DNA of 64,000 bases from Companilactobacillus allii (GCF_001971585.1 NZ_CP019323.1:2222053-2286052), one strand, 5' to 3'; counted from the first letter of the stretch, positions 28,335-38,769 are shown. Notes: a model not told the origin generated them from the letters alone. Made by a program: numbers and translations.

Positions 28335-30983
28335 TTACTTGTTTGCTTTTAATTGACTAATACGTTGTTTGATTTTTTCTTGTTTAGCTTGATAATCTGC
28401 CAATTTTTCTTTTTGTTCAGCGACAACTTTTTCAGGTGCCTTTTTGACAAAGTTTTCATTTGACAATTTTTTATCTAAACGAGTTATTTCTTTATCCATT
28501 TTAGCAGATTCCTCTTCTTGACGACTTATTTCTTCATCAAGATCAATTAATTCTGCCAACGGAATATAAACTTCTGTGCCATTAGTAACTGCAGTCATAG
28601 CCAATGCAGGAGCTTTTAAATCAGTTTCAACTTTCAATTCCTTTGGATGTAAGAAGCGATTTACATATTCTGTGTTATTGATCAAAATATCTTTAATTTC
28701 ATCATTTTGAGGTTTAATCAAAATATCAACCGCTTTTGATAATGGTGCATTTGCTTCAAGTCGAATCTTTCTAACTGACTTAATTAGATCAATTAAAATA
28801 TCCATATCATTCATGGCTTTTTCATCATTAAATTCTTCATGATTTTCTGGATATGAAGCCAATGAAATTGACTTACCATTATGTGGCATTGATAACCAGA
28901 TTTTTTCAGTAACAAATGGCATAGTTGGATGCATCAATCTTAAAATCTTATCAAGAACATAAGTCAAAATCATTCTCTTTTGATTTTTAGCTTCTCCATC
29001 TTCACCAGTAAGTGTTGCCTTGCTCATTTCGATATACCAATCACAGAAATCATTCCAAATGAAGTTATAAAGTGTACGTCCGACTTCACCAAATTCAAAT
29101 TTATCCATTAAACGATTTACTTCATTAACGGTCTGATTTAATTTAGCTAAGATCCATTTATCTGATAAATCATAACTTGTAACCTTTGTTAAATCATCCA
29201 TTGCTGGAGTGTCATCATCAAGATTCATAATTACAAAACGACTGGCATTCCAGATCTTATTAATAAAGTTCCAGGCTGAATCCATCTTGTCATAACTGAA
29301 TCGTGTATCTTGTCCTGGTGTTGAACCATTCATTAAGAACCAACGAAGTGCATCAGCACCGTACTTTTCAATAACATCCATTGGATCAATACCATTACCC
29401 AATGACTTGCTCATTTTACGCCCTTGTTCATCACGAATCAAACCGTGAATAACAACATGCTCAAATGGACGCTTATCAGTAAATTTCAAACTTTGGAAAA
29501 TCATTCTTGATACCCAAAAGAAGATAATATCGTATCCAGTTACTAATGTATCTGTTGGGAAGTAGCGTTTGAAGTCACTTGCATTCTCATCTGGCCAACC
29601 CATTGTAGAAAATGGCCATAGAGCACTTGAGAACCATGTATCAAGAACATCACTGTCTTGTGTCCAATTCTCAATGTCTTCAGGAGCTTGCTCACCAACA
29701 TACATTTTTCCAGTATCATTATTGTACCAGGCAGGAATTTGATGTCCCCACCACAATTGACGAGAAATGACCCAATCATGAACATTATCCATCCATTGCT
29801 TAAATGTATCTTCAAAACGTTCAGGAACAAAGTTAACCTTATCACTGCCCTCTTGGTTCTTTAAAGCCAATTCAGCAAGTGGTTTCATCTTAACGAACCA
29901 TTGTGTAGATAGTCTTGGTTCAACTTGAGCGTCTGAACGTTCTGAGTGACCAACACTGTGAACAATTGGTTCAATACTCAACATATATCCGCCATCTTGA
30001 AGATCTTTGACCATAGCTTTACGTGCGTCAAAACGATCCATACCATCATATTTTCCGGCGTTTTCATTCATTGTTCCATCAGCGTTCATTGTGTTAATAC
30101 GCTCTAGGTCATGACGATTACCAACTAAGAAGTCATTAGGATCATGTGCTGGTGTAATTTTAACCATACCAGTACCAAAATCTTTATCAACATAGTGATC
30201 AGTAATGATTGGAACTTTACGATCTACTAGTGGAACAATAACTTCTTTACCAACAAGATCCTTATATCTTTCATCACTTGGGTTAACTGCAATAGCAATA
30301 TCACCAAACATTGTCTCAGGACGTGTAGTAGCAATTTCAATGAAACCTGAACCATCAGCATAAGGGTACTTTACATGATAAAAAGCGCCTTTATCGTCTT
30401 TATGGATAACTTCGATATCTGACAAAGCTGTTTGAAGTTGTGGATCCCAATTTATAATATACTCACCACGATAAATCAAGCCTTCGTTATATAGCTTAAC
30501 AAAGACCTTACGAACTGCCTTTGATAATCCTTCATCTAGCGTAAATCTCTCACGAGAATAATCCAAAGAAAGACCTAATTTGCCCCATTGAGTTTTAATA
30601 ATAGAAGCAAATTCATCCTTCCACTTCCAAACCTCGTCAACAAATTTTTCACGGCCAAGATCATATCTTGAAATACCTTGTTCACGCAACTTTGCTTCAA
30701 CTTTAGCTTGTGTAGCAATACCTGCATGATCCATTCCAGGAAGATATAAAGTATCGTATCCTTGCATACGTTTGTAGCGAATCAATGTATCTTGAATTGT
30801 TGTGTCCCAGGCATGTCCTAAGTGAAGTACACCAGTAACATTTGGTGGTGGAATAACTATTGAATAAGGTTTTGCTTTTTTGTCACCAGATGGCTTAAAT
30901 AGATCTTCATCAAGCCAGGTTTGATAACGTCCTTCTTCAACTTCTTTGGGATTATATTTGGTATCCATATCGATTTCTCTCAT
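28335..30983 (-). CDS. valS: Valyl-tRNA synthetase
   Basis: This class I synthetase (882 aa) charges tRNA-Val. It has [16 protein letters not shown] with the HIGH motif (near 45), the editing domain, [11 protein letters not shown] with KMSKS (near 525) and a C-terminal coiled-coil arm (about 815-880). I use the ATG at 30983 because GGAGG lies 9 bases upstream. The longer open frame reaches into the T-box leader and is not translated. The gene is controlled by its own promoter and T-box. Confidence 0.97.
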   Translation of the reverse strand: MREIDMDTKYNPKEVEEGRYQTWLDEDLFKPSGDKKAKPYSIVIPPPNVTGVLHLGHAWDTTIQDTLIRYKRMQGYDTLYLPGMDHAGIATQAKVEAKLREQGISRYDLGREKFVDEVWKWKDEFASIIKTQWGKLGLSLDYSRERFTLDEGLSKAVRKVFVKLYNEGLIYRGEYIINWDPQLQTALSDIEVIHKDDKGAFYHVKYPYADGSGFIEIATTRPETMFGDIAIAVNPSDERYKDLVGKEVIVPLVDRKVPIITDHYVDKDFGTGMVKITPAHDPNDFLVGNRHDLERINTMNADGTMNENAGKYDGMDRFDARKAMVKDLQDGGYMLSIEPIVHSVGHSERSDAQVEPRLSTQWFVKMKPLAELALKNQEGSDKVNFVPERFEDTFKQWMDNVHDWVISRQLWWGHQIPAWYNNDTGKMYVGEQAPEDIENWTQDSDVLDTWFSSALWPFSTMGWPDENASDFKRYFPTDTLVTGYDIIFFWVSRMIFQSLKFTDKRPFEHVVIHGLIRDEQGRKMSKSLGNGIDPMDVIEKYGADALRWFLMNGSTPGQDTRFSYDKMDSAWNFINKIWNASRFVIMNLDDDTPAMDDLTKVTSYDLSDKWILAKLNQTVNEVNRLMDKFEFGEVGRTLYNFIWNDFCDWYIEMSKATLTGEDGEAKNQKRMILTYVLDKILRLMHPTMPFVTEKIWLSMPHNGKSISLASYPENHEEFNDEKAMNDMDILIDLIKSVRKIRLEANAPLSKAVDILIKPQNDEIKDILINNTEYVNRFLHPKELKVETDLKAPALAMTAVTNGTEVYIPLAELIDLDEEISRQEEESAKMDKEITRLDKKLSNENFVKKAPEKVVAEQKEKLADYQAKQEKIKQRISQLKANK

Positions 30984-31016
30984 AAAGTTCATCCTCCATA
31001 AATTGTCTTTAAAGTA

Positions 31017-31228
31017 CAAAAAAAGCATCCATCCCATATAGGACGAATGCTCGCGGTACCACCTAAATTGAGAATCTACTAAAATAGACTCTCCTCTCAA
31101 CAGATAACGGTGGCCCGATCGACTTTTGATAGCTCACAGGTAACAATTAAATATTTCAACCATGCACTTCTCAGCTAACGTGCACTCTCTTTTGATCTAA
31201 CCTATTTAACACTCCTGATCAAAGCTGT
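31017..31228 (-). promoter_or_regulatory. T-box riboswitch upstream of valS
   Basis: The T-box element reads AGGTGGTACCGCGAGC on the minus strand, followed by a terminator with GCATTCGTCC pairing to GGATGGATGC around a TATAT loop and then a T-run. Upstream, Stem I parts are visible: GAGAGTGCACG, GCTGAGAAGTGCA and the base arms AGCT/AGCT with CAGG/CCTG. A GTT triplet in TTGTTACCTG is a candidate valine specifier. Confidence 0.94.
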
Positions 31229-31235
31229 TGAATTG

Positions 31236-31264
31236 ATAATAAAACATATTACGTATTACGTCAA
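31236..31264 (-). promoter_or_regulatory. valS promoter (TTGACG, 17 bp, TATTAT)
   Basis: The -35 TTGACG (31259-31264) and -10 TATTAT (31236-31241) are 17 bases apart, just after the thiI stop and upstream of the T-box leader. Confidence 0.82.
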
Positions 31265-31271
31265 ACAAATT

Positions 31272-32489
31272 TTACAATAAACTACTAATATCTTCTTGTT
31301 CTTGTTCCATGAAATGATCTCCATGTTCGATAGTCGTGATCTTAACTCCGGCTAATGAACGCTCTATCAATCCATCAACATCAAGTGAACTCTCAAATTT
31401 ACGAGTCTTTTCAGTATTAGGTCTAGTTTTAGGACTTGGTGGAGCAAAAACTGTACAACAGTCCTCAAATGGTTGTATAGAAAGATTAAATGTATCAATA
31501 TCCTCAGCAAGTCTAATGATTTCAGTCTTATCCATTGTAGCAACCGGACGTAGAATAGGTGTTGTTGTAACATCGTTTATTGCTGCCATACTCTCAAGTG
31601 TTTGTGAAGCAACTTGACCAACTGCTTCTCCATTGAAGATTGCCAATCCATTTTCTTTTTCACGTAGTAAATCAGTTAATCTCAACATGAATCTACGTTG
31701 GATAGTCATCAAGTATCCTTCTGGAACGCCAGCCTTGATTGTTTCTTGAATCTCTGCAAATGGCACTTCGATAAATTTGATGTTACCACCAAAGGCTGTC
31801 AACTTACTAGTCAATTCCTTGGCTTTATTCAAAGCTTGCTCTGATGTATAAGGAGGGCTGAAGAAGTGAACCATCTCAATATCAACACCACGCTTCATAG
31901 CTAAATAACCAGCAACTGGTGAATCAATTCCACCAGACAACATCAACATAGCTTTTCCAGCAGTACCAACAGGTAATCCACCGGCACCTTTGACAGTTAG
32001 ATATGATAGATAGATTCCATCTTGACGTACCTCAACAGAAATTTTGATATCAGGACGTTTCATCTCAACATCGATCCCTGGGAACTCATCACAAATTGCA
32101 TCCCCAAGTTGTAAATTAACTTGGTTAGTATCCAAATAATATGAATGATCGGACCGTTTAGTACCAACCTTAAAACTCATGCCAGGCTTGTATGCCTCAT
32201 GCATCATTTCGATAGCCTTTGCTTTAACGTCATCAAAATCGTGAGAAACCTTAACACTCAAAGAAAAAGTTTGAATACCAAAAACGTTCTTTAACTTTTC
32301 CATAATTGGCTTTGCATTTTCACCATTCAACTGGATATGCAAACGATCACGATGTGGTCTCATTACTAGATCAGGATATTCTTTCAAAACCTTAGCAATA
32401 TTTCCGTGTAAGCGATCAATGAAACTCTTACGATTTTTACCCTTTGTTGATAGTTCACCGTAGCGAACCATAATTTCAGTATATTCCAT
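31272..32489 (-). CDS. thiI: tRNA 4-thiouridine synthetase ThiI
   Basis: This 405-residue enzyme makes 4-thiouridine at tRNA position 8. It has an N-terminal ferredoxin-like region and THUMP domain (about 60-165), then a PP-loop domain with [13 protein letters not shown] near residue 185. It lacks the C-terminal rhodanese domain found in E. coli ThiI, as is usual in Firmicutes, so sulfur must come by another path. The cysteine desulfurase gene lies directly upstream (24-base gap), which fits. AGGAG precedes the ATG. Confidence 0.96.
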   Translation of the reverse strand: MEYTEIMVRYGELSTKGKNRKSFIDRLHGNIAKVLKEYPDLVMRPHRDRLHIQLNGENAKPIMEKLKNVFGIQTFSLSVKVSHDFDDVKAKAIEMMHEAYKPGMSFKVGTKRSDHSYYLDTNQVNLQLGDAICDEFPGIDVEMKRPDIKISVEVRQDGIYLSYLTVKGAGGLPVGTAGKAMLMLSGGIDSPVAGYLAMKRGVDIEMVHFFSPPYTSEQALNKAKELTSKLTAFGGNIKFIEVPFAEIQETIKAGVPEGYLMTIQRRFMLRLTDLLREKENGLAIFNGEAVGQVASQTLESMAAINDVTTTPILRPVATMDKTEIIRLAEDIDTFNLSIQPFEDCCTVFAPPSPKTRPNTEKTRKFESSLDVDGLIERSLAGVKITTIEHGDHFMEQEQEDISSLL

Positions 32490-32513
32490 TTAATTCTCCT
32501 AAATTTTTTGTTT

Positions 32514-33659
32514 CTAGTTTAAAATCTGAAAATGCTCATGAATTTCATCTAAGTTCTTAATGAATTCTTGCATTTCTTCTTCAGTATTGTTTTCATCCAA
32601 ACTGACACGAACGGCACTAGTAGCAACCTTTTCTGGTGTACTCATAGCTTTCAATGTACTGGACTCTAATCCTTTTTTGGATGAGCATGCACTCGTTGTT
32701 GAAATATAAATATCACGACTTTCAAACGTATGTACAACCGTCTCACCACGAACACCGTCAATGGTAAAGCAAATTATATGCGGTGCAAAATCATCGGATA
32801 GTTTTGAGAATACGTGAGTATTTGGCAAGCTTTGAATATGCTCAACCAATTCAGTCTTGAGTTTACTCATCTTCTCAGCTTTTTGTGCTTCGTTTTCTTT
32901 CAATAGACGTAAAGCCTTAGCCATAGCAGCAATTGCAGGTGTATTTTCTGTACCACTTCTCAAATTTTTTTCTTGTCCGCCACCAGACATAAGTGGTTCC
33001 AATTGTTTACCAGCCTTCATGTAAATAAAGCCGATTCCACGTGGAGCGTGGAACTTATGTCCAGAGAATGTATAGAAATCTACACGAGGATCAATGAACT
33101 TGTCTTCGATATTCTTACCAATTGCTTGCGTACCATCTACATGGAAACTAATATTTGGATAATCATCCAAAATACGTCCAATTTCGTGAATTGGTTGGAT
33201 TGAACCGATTTCATTGTTTACAGCCATTATTGAGACCAAAATAGTATCATCTCTAATAGCTTCTTTCAAGTCTTTAGCACTCACATGACCAGTCTTATCA
33301 ACTGGTAAATAAGTCACTTCATATCCCAAGTTTTCAAGTTGATGCATCGAATTCATAACAGAAGGATGTTCAATTGAACTTGTAATAATATGTTTGCCAA
33401 ATTCACGTTTCTTAAAAGCAGTTCCTTTAATGATCCAATTATTACCCTCAGTACCACCACTTGTAAATACTACCTCATACGGTTTAAATCCCATCAAATC
33501 AGCAATCTGCTTTCTTGAGGTTTCAAGCAATTCGTATGCTTTTAAACCTAGCTTGTGCAAACTAGAAGGATTACCAAAATAATTCAAACTGGCTGCATTA
33601 TATGTTTTGAGGACTGATTCCTCAATTTTTGTTGTTGCACTATTATCAAAATAAATCAT
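32514..33659 (-). CDS. Cysteine desulfurase (NifS type), partner of ThiI
   Basis: This second PLP desulfurase (381 aa) has K202 in SGHKFHAPRG for PLP and C325 in TTSACSSKKG as persulfide carrier. The start is ATG at 33659, with GGTGGG 7 bases upstream and the family N-terminus MIYFDNSATT; a TTG further up falls inside that ribosome site and is rejected. Pairing with thiI suggests it feeds 4-thiouridine synthesis and perhaps thiazole. It is clearly a different branch from the desulfurase at 507-1655. Confidence 0.93.
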   Translation of the reverse strand: MIYFDNSATTKIEESVLKTYNAASLNYFGNPSSLHKLGLKAYELLETSRKQIADLMGFKPYEVVFTSGGTEGNNWIIKGTAFKKREFGKHIITSSIEHPSVMNSMHQLENLGYEVTYLPVDKTGHVSAKDLKEAIRDDTILVSIMAVNNEIGSIQPIHEIGRILDDYPNISFHVDGTQAIGKNIEDKFIDPRVDFYTFSGHKFHAPRGIGFIYMKAGKQLEPLMSGGGQEKNLRSGTENTPAIAAMAKALRLLKENEAQKAEKMSKLKTELVEHIQSLPNTHVFSKLSDDFAPHIICFTIDGVRGETVVHTFESRDIYISTTSACSSKKGLESSTLKAMSTPEKVATSAVRVSLDENNTEEEMQEFIKNLDEIHEHFQILN

Positions 33660-33677
33660 ATTTTTTCCCACCAAAAT

Positions 33678-33708
33678 AAAAAGGCCTTAAAGGCCTTAAT
33701 TTTTTTTA
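33678..33708. terminator. Intrinsic terminator between ezrA and the desulfurase-thiI pair
   Basis: AAGGCC (33681-33686) pairs with GGCCTT (33692-33697) around TTAAA, with A and T runs on both sides. It serves ezrA on the minus strand and could act in both directions. It lies within 20 bases of the desulfurase ribosome site. Confidence 0.7.
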
Positions 33709-33737
33709 CTACTTTAAAGATAACTCAAAATATAAAA

Positions 33738-35426
33738 TTATGCATTAATTGTTTCTTTTATTCGTTTAACAGAACCAGCTTCAACACGCTCCAAAGCTGC
33801 TGAAATTGTTTCAACCGCTTGAGAATATTCATACTCATCATCGAATAATGAACGTGCTCTGCCCAATTGGTCAGTGAATTCAGCATCTTTATTGTCATAC
33901 CTATTAGCATACTGTAGCAGCTTCTCGGCCAATAAAACGTTCATTTTCAAATCTGTTGTCTTTTGAATTAAATTTTCAAGATCCTCTTGTGTAACAATCA
34001 CTTGTTTACTGATATCTTCCATATTTATTAAGTCAGCGTCTAACTCATTATAAAGTTTTGTTATTTCATCGTATACCATATAGAAGTAATCTAAATAATC
34101 ATCTGGCAAACCATTCAAACGAAGCTGTTCAACAATTTTCTTTTGAATCTCTAATCGTTTTGCATACTTTTCTACACTATTTCTAGCGATTCTTTCACTA
34201 GACAACATTTGATTCATATTATCATTAATTGATTTCTCACTTGATTCAATATCATCTAACTTCGAAACTATTGATTTGAAGTCTTCCTCGGCTTTTGAAA
34301 AAATCGAACTTTTATCAGCAATATTTTGAACATCTTGATCATAACGAGATCTAATGTCATTCAACTCAGCCAAGTTGTTGCTAAATTTCTTAACATCATC
34401 ATCATTCAAAATATAATTGATACTTAGTTTCTGTACACGATTGTCCAGACTATTGTGTTGGAACTTTGCGTGATTAATGTAATCTAAAACTGGCTTTTGT
34501 TGCTTCAATACACTTTGTTTAGCATCAATTTCTTGTGTTAAAACTTCATACAAGTGATCGATTCCCTGACGTATTTCTTCATTAGTATTGTTAACGTAAT
34601 CAAAATTCAAGTCACCTAATTCAGAATTTGCTAAATCCAGACTATTTTGAATATTCTTAATCAATGATTCAATATCTTCTTCAAAATTGAATTGTTGATT
34701 CAAAAGTTTTTGATAAACTGTATTGATTTCCTCAATTTGACCTGGGAAAACCTCACTTAACTCATGATAAAGTGGTTCAATAACTTTTAATTGATCAGTT
34801 ATTAATCCAAGTTTGATTTTTACATCATCCAGATACTGTCCAGCTTCAATATGGTCACCCTTTTTGGTTAATTGGGCCTCTTTATCCAACAATTCAGCAA
34901 TCTCACTCAATTCATCCTCAAGATTCTCCGCAGCTGATCCATAATTAAATGATTGAGTCAAAATTTTCTTGCGTAAATCCTCGTATGATTGTTGAAGTGC
35001 CTCACTTTGGGTAGCATTCAATTCATCACTTTTTGATAACTCATCCAATGAACTTGAAATACCATCAATGTTTTCCTTTAATTGAGTTAGATCACCATCA
35101 ACTTTTTTTAATTCTTTTGCGGAGCCAAATACATTAAACTGAGTATTTTTATATTCCGCACTACGAATCTCTGTCAAAATGGACGGAACTACATCGTTTA
35201 ATTGTTTTTGATAGTCAGTCTTATAGTTGCTAAATTGATCATGACTAGCACCTGTAAGATTCATATCTTCTATTTTTCTTAACTTATCTGTAAGTTTGTC
35301 CTTCTTTAATTCATCGGCTCTTTGTTTATACGAATTTAAAGTACTTGCATTTCTCTTTTGGAGAAACCACATATACCAAAGAAAGATCAAAACTACTAAG
35401 ATTATTCCAATAATAATTATCGACAC
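33738..35426 (-). CDS. ezrA: Septation ring regulator EzrA
   Basis: This 562-residue protein has one N-terminal membrane helix (residues 2-19) followed entirely by long helical, spectrin-like coiled-coil repeats rich in Leu, Asp, Lys and Gln. It restrains FtsZ ring assembly away from mid-cell and helps coordinate wall enzymes. The start is GTG at 35426 with AGGGG 7 bases upstream. It is monocistronic, with an extended -10 promoter and a terminator. Confidence 0.94.
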   Translation of the reverse strand: MSIIIIGIILVVLIFLWYMWFLQKRNASTLNSYKQRADELKKDKLTDKLRKIEDMNLTGASHDQFSNYKTDYQKQLNDVVPSILTEIRSAEYKNTQFNVFGSAKELKKVDGDLTQLKENIDGISSSLDELSKSDELNATQSEALQQSYEDLRKKILTQSFNYGSAAENLEDELSEIAELLDKEAQLTKKGDHIEAGQYLDDVKIKLGLITDQLKVIEPLYHELSEVFPGQIEEINTVYQKLLNQQFNFEEDIESLIKNIQNSLDLANSELGDLNFDYVNNTNEEIRQGIDHLYEVLTQEIDAKQSVLKQQKPVLDYINHAKFQHNSLDNRVQKLSINYILNDDDVKKFSNNLAELNDIRSRYDQDVQNIADKSSIFSKAEEDFKSIVSKLDDIESSEKSINDNMNQMLSSERIARNSVEKYAKRLEIQKKIVEQLRLNGLPDDYLDYFYMVYDEITKLYNELDADLINMEDISKQVIVTQEDLENLIQKTTDLKMNVLLAEKLLQYANRYDNKDAEFTDQLGRARSLFDDEYEYSQAVETISAALERVEAGSVKRIKETINA

Positions 35427-35466
35427 TTTAACACCCCTAATAATGATTCAATATCATATACCCTGA

Positions 35467-35475
35467 ATTATACCA
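35467..35475 (-). promoter_or_regulatory. ezrA extended -10 promoter
   Basis: TGGTATAAT (TATAAT at 35467-35472) lies 41 bases before the ezrA GTG. No good -35 is visible at 17 bp, so the TGn extension probably matters. Confidence 0.6.
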
Positions 35476-35547
35476 GAGAACCAACTATACTATTTAATAT
35501 AATCATCTTTCATAATAAAGTTTTAAATATTGGGCCAAAAAATTCTT

Positions 35548-35576
35548 TTGACATTGCATAGCAATCACGGTACACT
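35548..35576 (+). promoter_or_regulatory. rpsD promoter (TTGACA, 17 bp, TACACT)
   Basis: A perfect -35 TTGACA (35548-35553) and a -10 TACACT (35571-35576) are 17 bases apart. Transcription would start near 35583 and leave a leader of about 165 bases before rpsD. Confidence 0.85.
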
Positions 35577-35582
35577 AGTCTT

Positions 35583-35740
35583 CGTGTAAAATATGCAGCA
35601 AAGAGTGGCAAGAACGTCAACAGTTACCGACATTTGTTCAACTAGTAACCTACGGCTGCATGTGGTGAAAATTGTAGCGGTAACTGCACGAATGTTAAAC
35701 TCTTGTTAATTATTTTACTCCATACAAAATTTTGGAGGAA
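35583..35740 (+). promoter_or_regulatory. Structured rpsD leader, probable S4 autoregulatory RNA
   Basis: The leader contains competing pairings. CAGTTAC (35621-35627) can pair with GTAAC at 35645-35649 or, better, with GTAACTG at 35680-35686. TGCAGC (35594-35599) pairs with GCTGCA (35655-35660), and AAGAGT (35601-35606) with ACTCTT (35699-35704). There is no terminator. In B. subtilis S4 represses rpsD through a leader RNA, so translational autoregulation is the likely role here. Confidence 0.62.
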
Positions 35741-35747
35741 TTTATTT

Positions 35748-36356
35748 ATGTCTAGATATACAGGCCCACGTTGGAAATTATCACGTCGTTTAGGAATCTC
35801 ACTTTCAGGTACAGGTAAGGAAATCGCTCGTCGTAACTATGCTCCTGGTCAACATGGCCAAAACAATCGTCGTAAGGTTTCAGAATACGGTCAACAATTA
35901 GCTGAAAAGCAAAAGTTACGTTTCATGTATGACGTTAACGAACGTCAATTCCGTAATCTATTTAACCGTGCTGGTAAGCTTGATGGTATCCATGGTGTTA
36001 ACTTGATGGTTCTTCTTGAAACACGTCTTGATAACGTTGTTTATAGATTAGGTTTAGCAAGCTCACGTCCACAAGCTCGTCAACTTGTTAACCATGGTCA
36101 CATCACAGTTGATGGCAAACGTGTTGATATTCCATCATACGAAGTTAAAATTGGTCAAAAGATCAGCCTTCGTGAAAAGTCAAAGGACTTAGCTATTGTT
36201 AAAGCTAACCTTGAAAATGTTGTTGGTCGTCCTGGTTTTGTTAACTTCGATGATAACACATTGACAGGATCACTAGTACGTAACCCAGAACGTGATGAGT
36301 TAGAACCAAATATTGATGAATCTCTAATTGTTGAATACTACAACCAAATTCTTTAA
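35748..36356 (+). CDS. rpsD: 30S ribosomal protein S4
   Basis: This 202-residue protein begins [15 protein letters not shown] and has the S4 RNA-binding domain at about 92-155 ([39 protein letters not shown]). S4 is a primary binder of 16S rRNA and helps proofreading. I start at ATG 35748 with GGAGG 9 bases upstream; the longer frame runs into the leader. Its codon use is more biased than that of its neighbours, as expected for high expression. Confidence 0.98.
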   Translation: MSRYTGPRWKLSRRLGISLSGTGKEIARRNYAPGQHGQNNRRKVSEYGQQLAEKQKLRFMYDVNERQFRNLFNRAGKLDGIHGVNLMVLLETRLDNVVYRLGLASSRPQARQLVNHGHITVDGKRVDIPSYEVKIGQKISLREKSKDLAIVKANLENVVGRPGFVNFDDNTLTGSLVRNPERDELEPNIDESLIVEYYNQIL

Positions 36357-36365
36357 TATTTCTCA

Positions 36366-36396
36366 AAACATTCACTTTATGTGGATGTTTTTTTTA
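36366..36396 (+). terminator. rpsD terminator
   Basis: A 10-bp stem with one wobble (36366-36375 with 36381-36390), a 5-base loop and eight T lie directly after rpsD. Confidence 0.85.
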
Positions 36397-36399
36397 TTA

Positions 36400-36443
36400 A
36401 AATTAATAAAAGAGGTCGCGGATTATTTCTCCGCGACCTCTTT
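36400..36443. terminator. Strong terminator whose arm encodes the end of the DUF1054 gene
   Basis: A perfect 14-bp stem (36409-36422 with 36430-36443) has a 7-base loop that contains the TAA stop of the DUF1054 gene. The upstream arm encodes its last six residues (KEVAEK). A T-run follows on the minus strand. Confidence 0.9.
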
Positions 36444-37025
36444 ATTTGCTTGAACTAATAATTCACTTAAATTCATGAATTTATCAAATAATAATTTATC
36501 ATAATTCCCCTGTTTAACCTCTTTGGAATCTTTCAGAAGATTATACCCTATTACAAAATCACTAGATTTTATTTTTGAATACCTGTCGACAGTCGAAGAA
36601 TAACTATTGGGATTATTCATTTCCGCTATTGTATGATTGTTTGATACCATCCAATTTTCATCGACTATTTTATTATTCCATGATTTAATCAATGGATAAT
36701 AATTAGGTCGCTTATATGCATCTGCTAGAAGACTGAACGTTATAAAGTATCGATCCGGCCACAATCCCAACTCTAGATGTGGTGTCTTCTTATATCCTTT
36801 TTTATCCAAATTAATTGCCAACCATGTATCTGGTGGCGGATTTTTAGTTCTTCTTTGATGTTTAGCAATTTTTAAGTAAAATGTATCATTGTATTTCTTT
36901 TCAAGACTATCAAGTAATTTATTTCCAAATATTTCAAATTTAGGATCTAAATTTTCTTTAATTAGTGCTAAACGTCCAGATAAGGTATCATTATTAAATA
37001 CGTCAAAATCACTCTTATCAAACAT
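36423..37025 (-). CDS. DUF1054 (UPF0637, YktB-like) family protein
   Basis: This 200-residue soluble protein starts MFDKSDFDVF and has the family blocks RRTKNPPPDTWLAIN and PHLELGLWPDRYFITFS. The function is unknown; known structures of the family show an alpha/beta fold with a pocket but no assigned activity. It is monocistronic, divergent from rarA, and its last codons form a terminator stem. I see no signal peptide or membrane segment. Confidence 0.85.
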   Translation of the reverse strand: MFDKSDFDVFNNDTLSGRLALIKENLDPKFEIFGNKLLDSLEKKYNDTFYLKIAKHQRRTKNPPPDTWLAINLDKKGYKKTPHLELGLWPDRYFITFSLLADAYKRPNYYPLIKSWNNKIVDENWMVSNNHTIAEMNNPNSYSSTVDRYSKIKSSDFVIGYNLLKDSKEVKQGNYDKLLFDKFMNLSELLVQANKEVAEK

Positions 37026-37127
37026 AACTGACTACCTTCCATTGCTTATTTATGAACCATGATTTCAATATCGTTTTTATTCATTAGCTGTTGTAGAATA
37101 TACTTATTGTACTATATAGGAGGTAAC

Positions 37128-38429
37128 ATGCAAAAACCACTAGCATATCGTATGAGACCGACGAATATCGATCAAGTCGTCGGCCAGCAACATCTAGTGG
37201 GTCCAAATAAAATTATTCGTAGAATGGTAAACGCCAAGATGCTATCATCAATGATTCTATACGGACCACCTGGTATTGGCAAAACAAGTATCGCCAGCGC
37301 CATAGCTGGTAGTACCAAATACGCATTTCGAAAATTAAACGCTGCCACTGACAGCAAAAAAGATTTACAAATAGTTGCCGAAGAAGCAAAAATGAGTGGA
37401 ACTGTCGTATTACTTCTTGATGAAATTCATCGACTAGACAAGACCAAACAAGATTTTCTACTACCTTTATTAGAACGTGGCTCGATTATTTTGATAGGTG
37501 CCACAACTGAAAACCCATATATCAATATTAGTCCTGCTATTCGTTCTAGAGTTCAAATTTTCGAATTAAAGCCCTTAGAACCTACTGACTTAAAACAAGC
37601 AGTCAAACGAGCTTTAGAGGACAAAGAAAATGGTCTCGGAAATTATAAAGTTAAATTGGATGATAATGCACTAGAATTACTGGTGAACTCAACAAACGGC
37701 GATTTAAGAAGTATTTTGAACGGGCTAGAGTTATCTGTTCTATCAACTGAGAAAAAAGACGACGTAATTCATATAGACTTACAAGCTATCGAGGAATCAG
37801 TTCAGAAAAAGGCTATTTCAGCCGACAAAAATGGTGATAGCCACTATGATGTCATTTCTGCTTTTCAAAAATCTATCCGTGGTAGCGATCCAGACGCTGC
37901 ATTGTTATACTTGGCTAGACTATTAGAAGCCGGAGAGCTCACCACAGTCATCAGAAGGCTTCTAGTGTGCGCGTATGAAGATATTGGCCTAGCAAATCCT
38001 CAAGCATGTTCTCGAGCCGTACAGGCCGCACAAGTTGCTCAAATGGTTGGTCTTCCTGAAGCACGTATTCCATTAGCTGATGCTGTAATTGATCTATGTC
38101 TGTGTCCAAAATCAAATTCTGGAATGGCGGCCATTGATTCTGCACTATCTGACGTTAGAAATGGTAAAGCAACACATATCCCTGATGACTTAAAAGATGC
38201 ACATTATAGTGGGGCAAAAAAGCTTGGTCATGGTGTAAATTACAAATACCCCCATAGTTATCCAAATGCATGGGTAAATCAACAATACCTTCCAGATAAT
38301 TTGGTAAATACAAAATACTATACGCCAAATTCAACGGGTAAATATGAACAAGCACTGAAAATACGAATGGATCAACTTAGTGATTTAAAAATAAAGGCAA
38401 AACGGAGTGATAATAAGAATGGCAATTAA
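37128..38429 (+). CDS. rarA: Replication-associated recombination ATPase RarA (MgsA)
   Basis: This clamp-loader-like AAA+ protein (433 aa) acts at stalled forks. It begins with the family start PLAYRMRPTN, followed by VVGQQHLVG, Walker A GPPGIGKTS (near residue 48), Walker B LLLDEIHR, sensor 1 GATTENP and the C-terminal tetramerisation domain with EDIGLANPQA. I use ATG at 37128, preceded by AGGAGGT; the longer frame reaches past a likely TATACT promoter box (37099-37104). It is followed by a small membrane protein gene. Confidence 0.95.
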   Translation: MQKPLAYRMRPTNIDQVVGQQHLVGPNKIIRRMVNAKMLSSMILYGPPGIGKTSIASAIAGSTKYAFRKLNAATDSKKDLQIVAEEAKMSGTVVLLLDEIHRLDKTKQDFLLPLLERGSIILIGATTENPYINISPAIRSRVQIFELKPLEPTDLKQAVKRALEDKENGLGNYKVKLDDNALELLVNSTNGDLRSILNGLELSVLSTEKKDDVIHIDLQAIEESVQKKAISADKNGDSHYDVISAFQKSIRGSDPDAALLYLARLLEAGELTTVIRRLLVCAYEDIGLANPQACSRAVQAAQVAQMVGLPEARIPLADAVIDLCLCPKSNSGMAAIDSALSDVRNGKATHIPDDLKDAHYSGAKKLGHGVNYKYPHSYPNAWVNQQYLPDNLVNTKYYTPNSTGKYEQALKIRMDQLSDLKIKAKRSDNKNGN

Positions 38430-38700
38430 AACTTTAATGCTAATTTTCATAATTTTTTTATTAGCATTAGCATATAATTTATGGACTCATAGAAATAGAA
38501 AATTTTTGATTTATTCACCAAATGAAAATCTAAATCTGAGAAGCATCATGATAATTACAGCTGTCCTACTAGTTCTGATCTCTATCACTGGAATAATCAT
38601 TATGATTGTCGGTTCTAAAGAAAGCAATTTCATTACCCTTATATTGGGAAGCGTTGTTGCCGCTGGATTTTCAATTTATTTAGCAAATATTGGCAGATGA
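38419..38700 (+). CDS. Small membrane protein of unknown function
   Basis: I do not recognise a family. The protein (93 aa) has three hydrophobic segments at about residues 5-20, 43-66 and 72-90, with a basic loop (THRNRK) after the first. The ATG at 38419 has GGAG 11 bases upstream and overlaps the end of rarA by 11 bases, so it is probably translated with rarA. A GTG at 38407 falls inside the ribosome site and is less likely. A universal stress gene follows 69 bases later. Confidence 0.72.
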   Translation: MAIKTLMLIFIIFLLALAYNLWTHRNRKFLIYSPNENLNLRSIMIITAVLLVLISITGIIIMIVGSKESNFITLILGSVVAAGFSIYLANIGR

Positions 38701-38769
38701 CTGTATTTATCTTCCTCAATCAACTAAAATAAGGGTGTAGATAAAGAAATAATCAACGGGGTGATAATC

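Noticed and set aside
35583-35740. 6S RNA or another small RNA between ezrA and rpsD
   Set aside because: 6S RNA is often near rarA, but this region is a direct leader of rpsD with its own promoter and lacks the long hairpin with central bubble.
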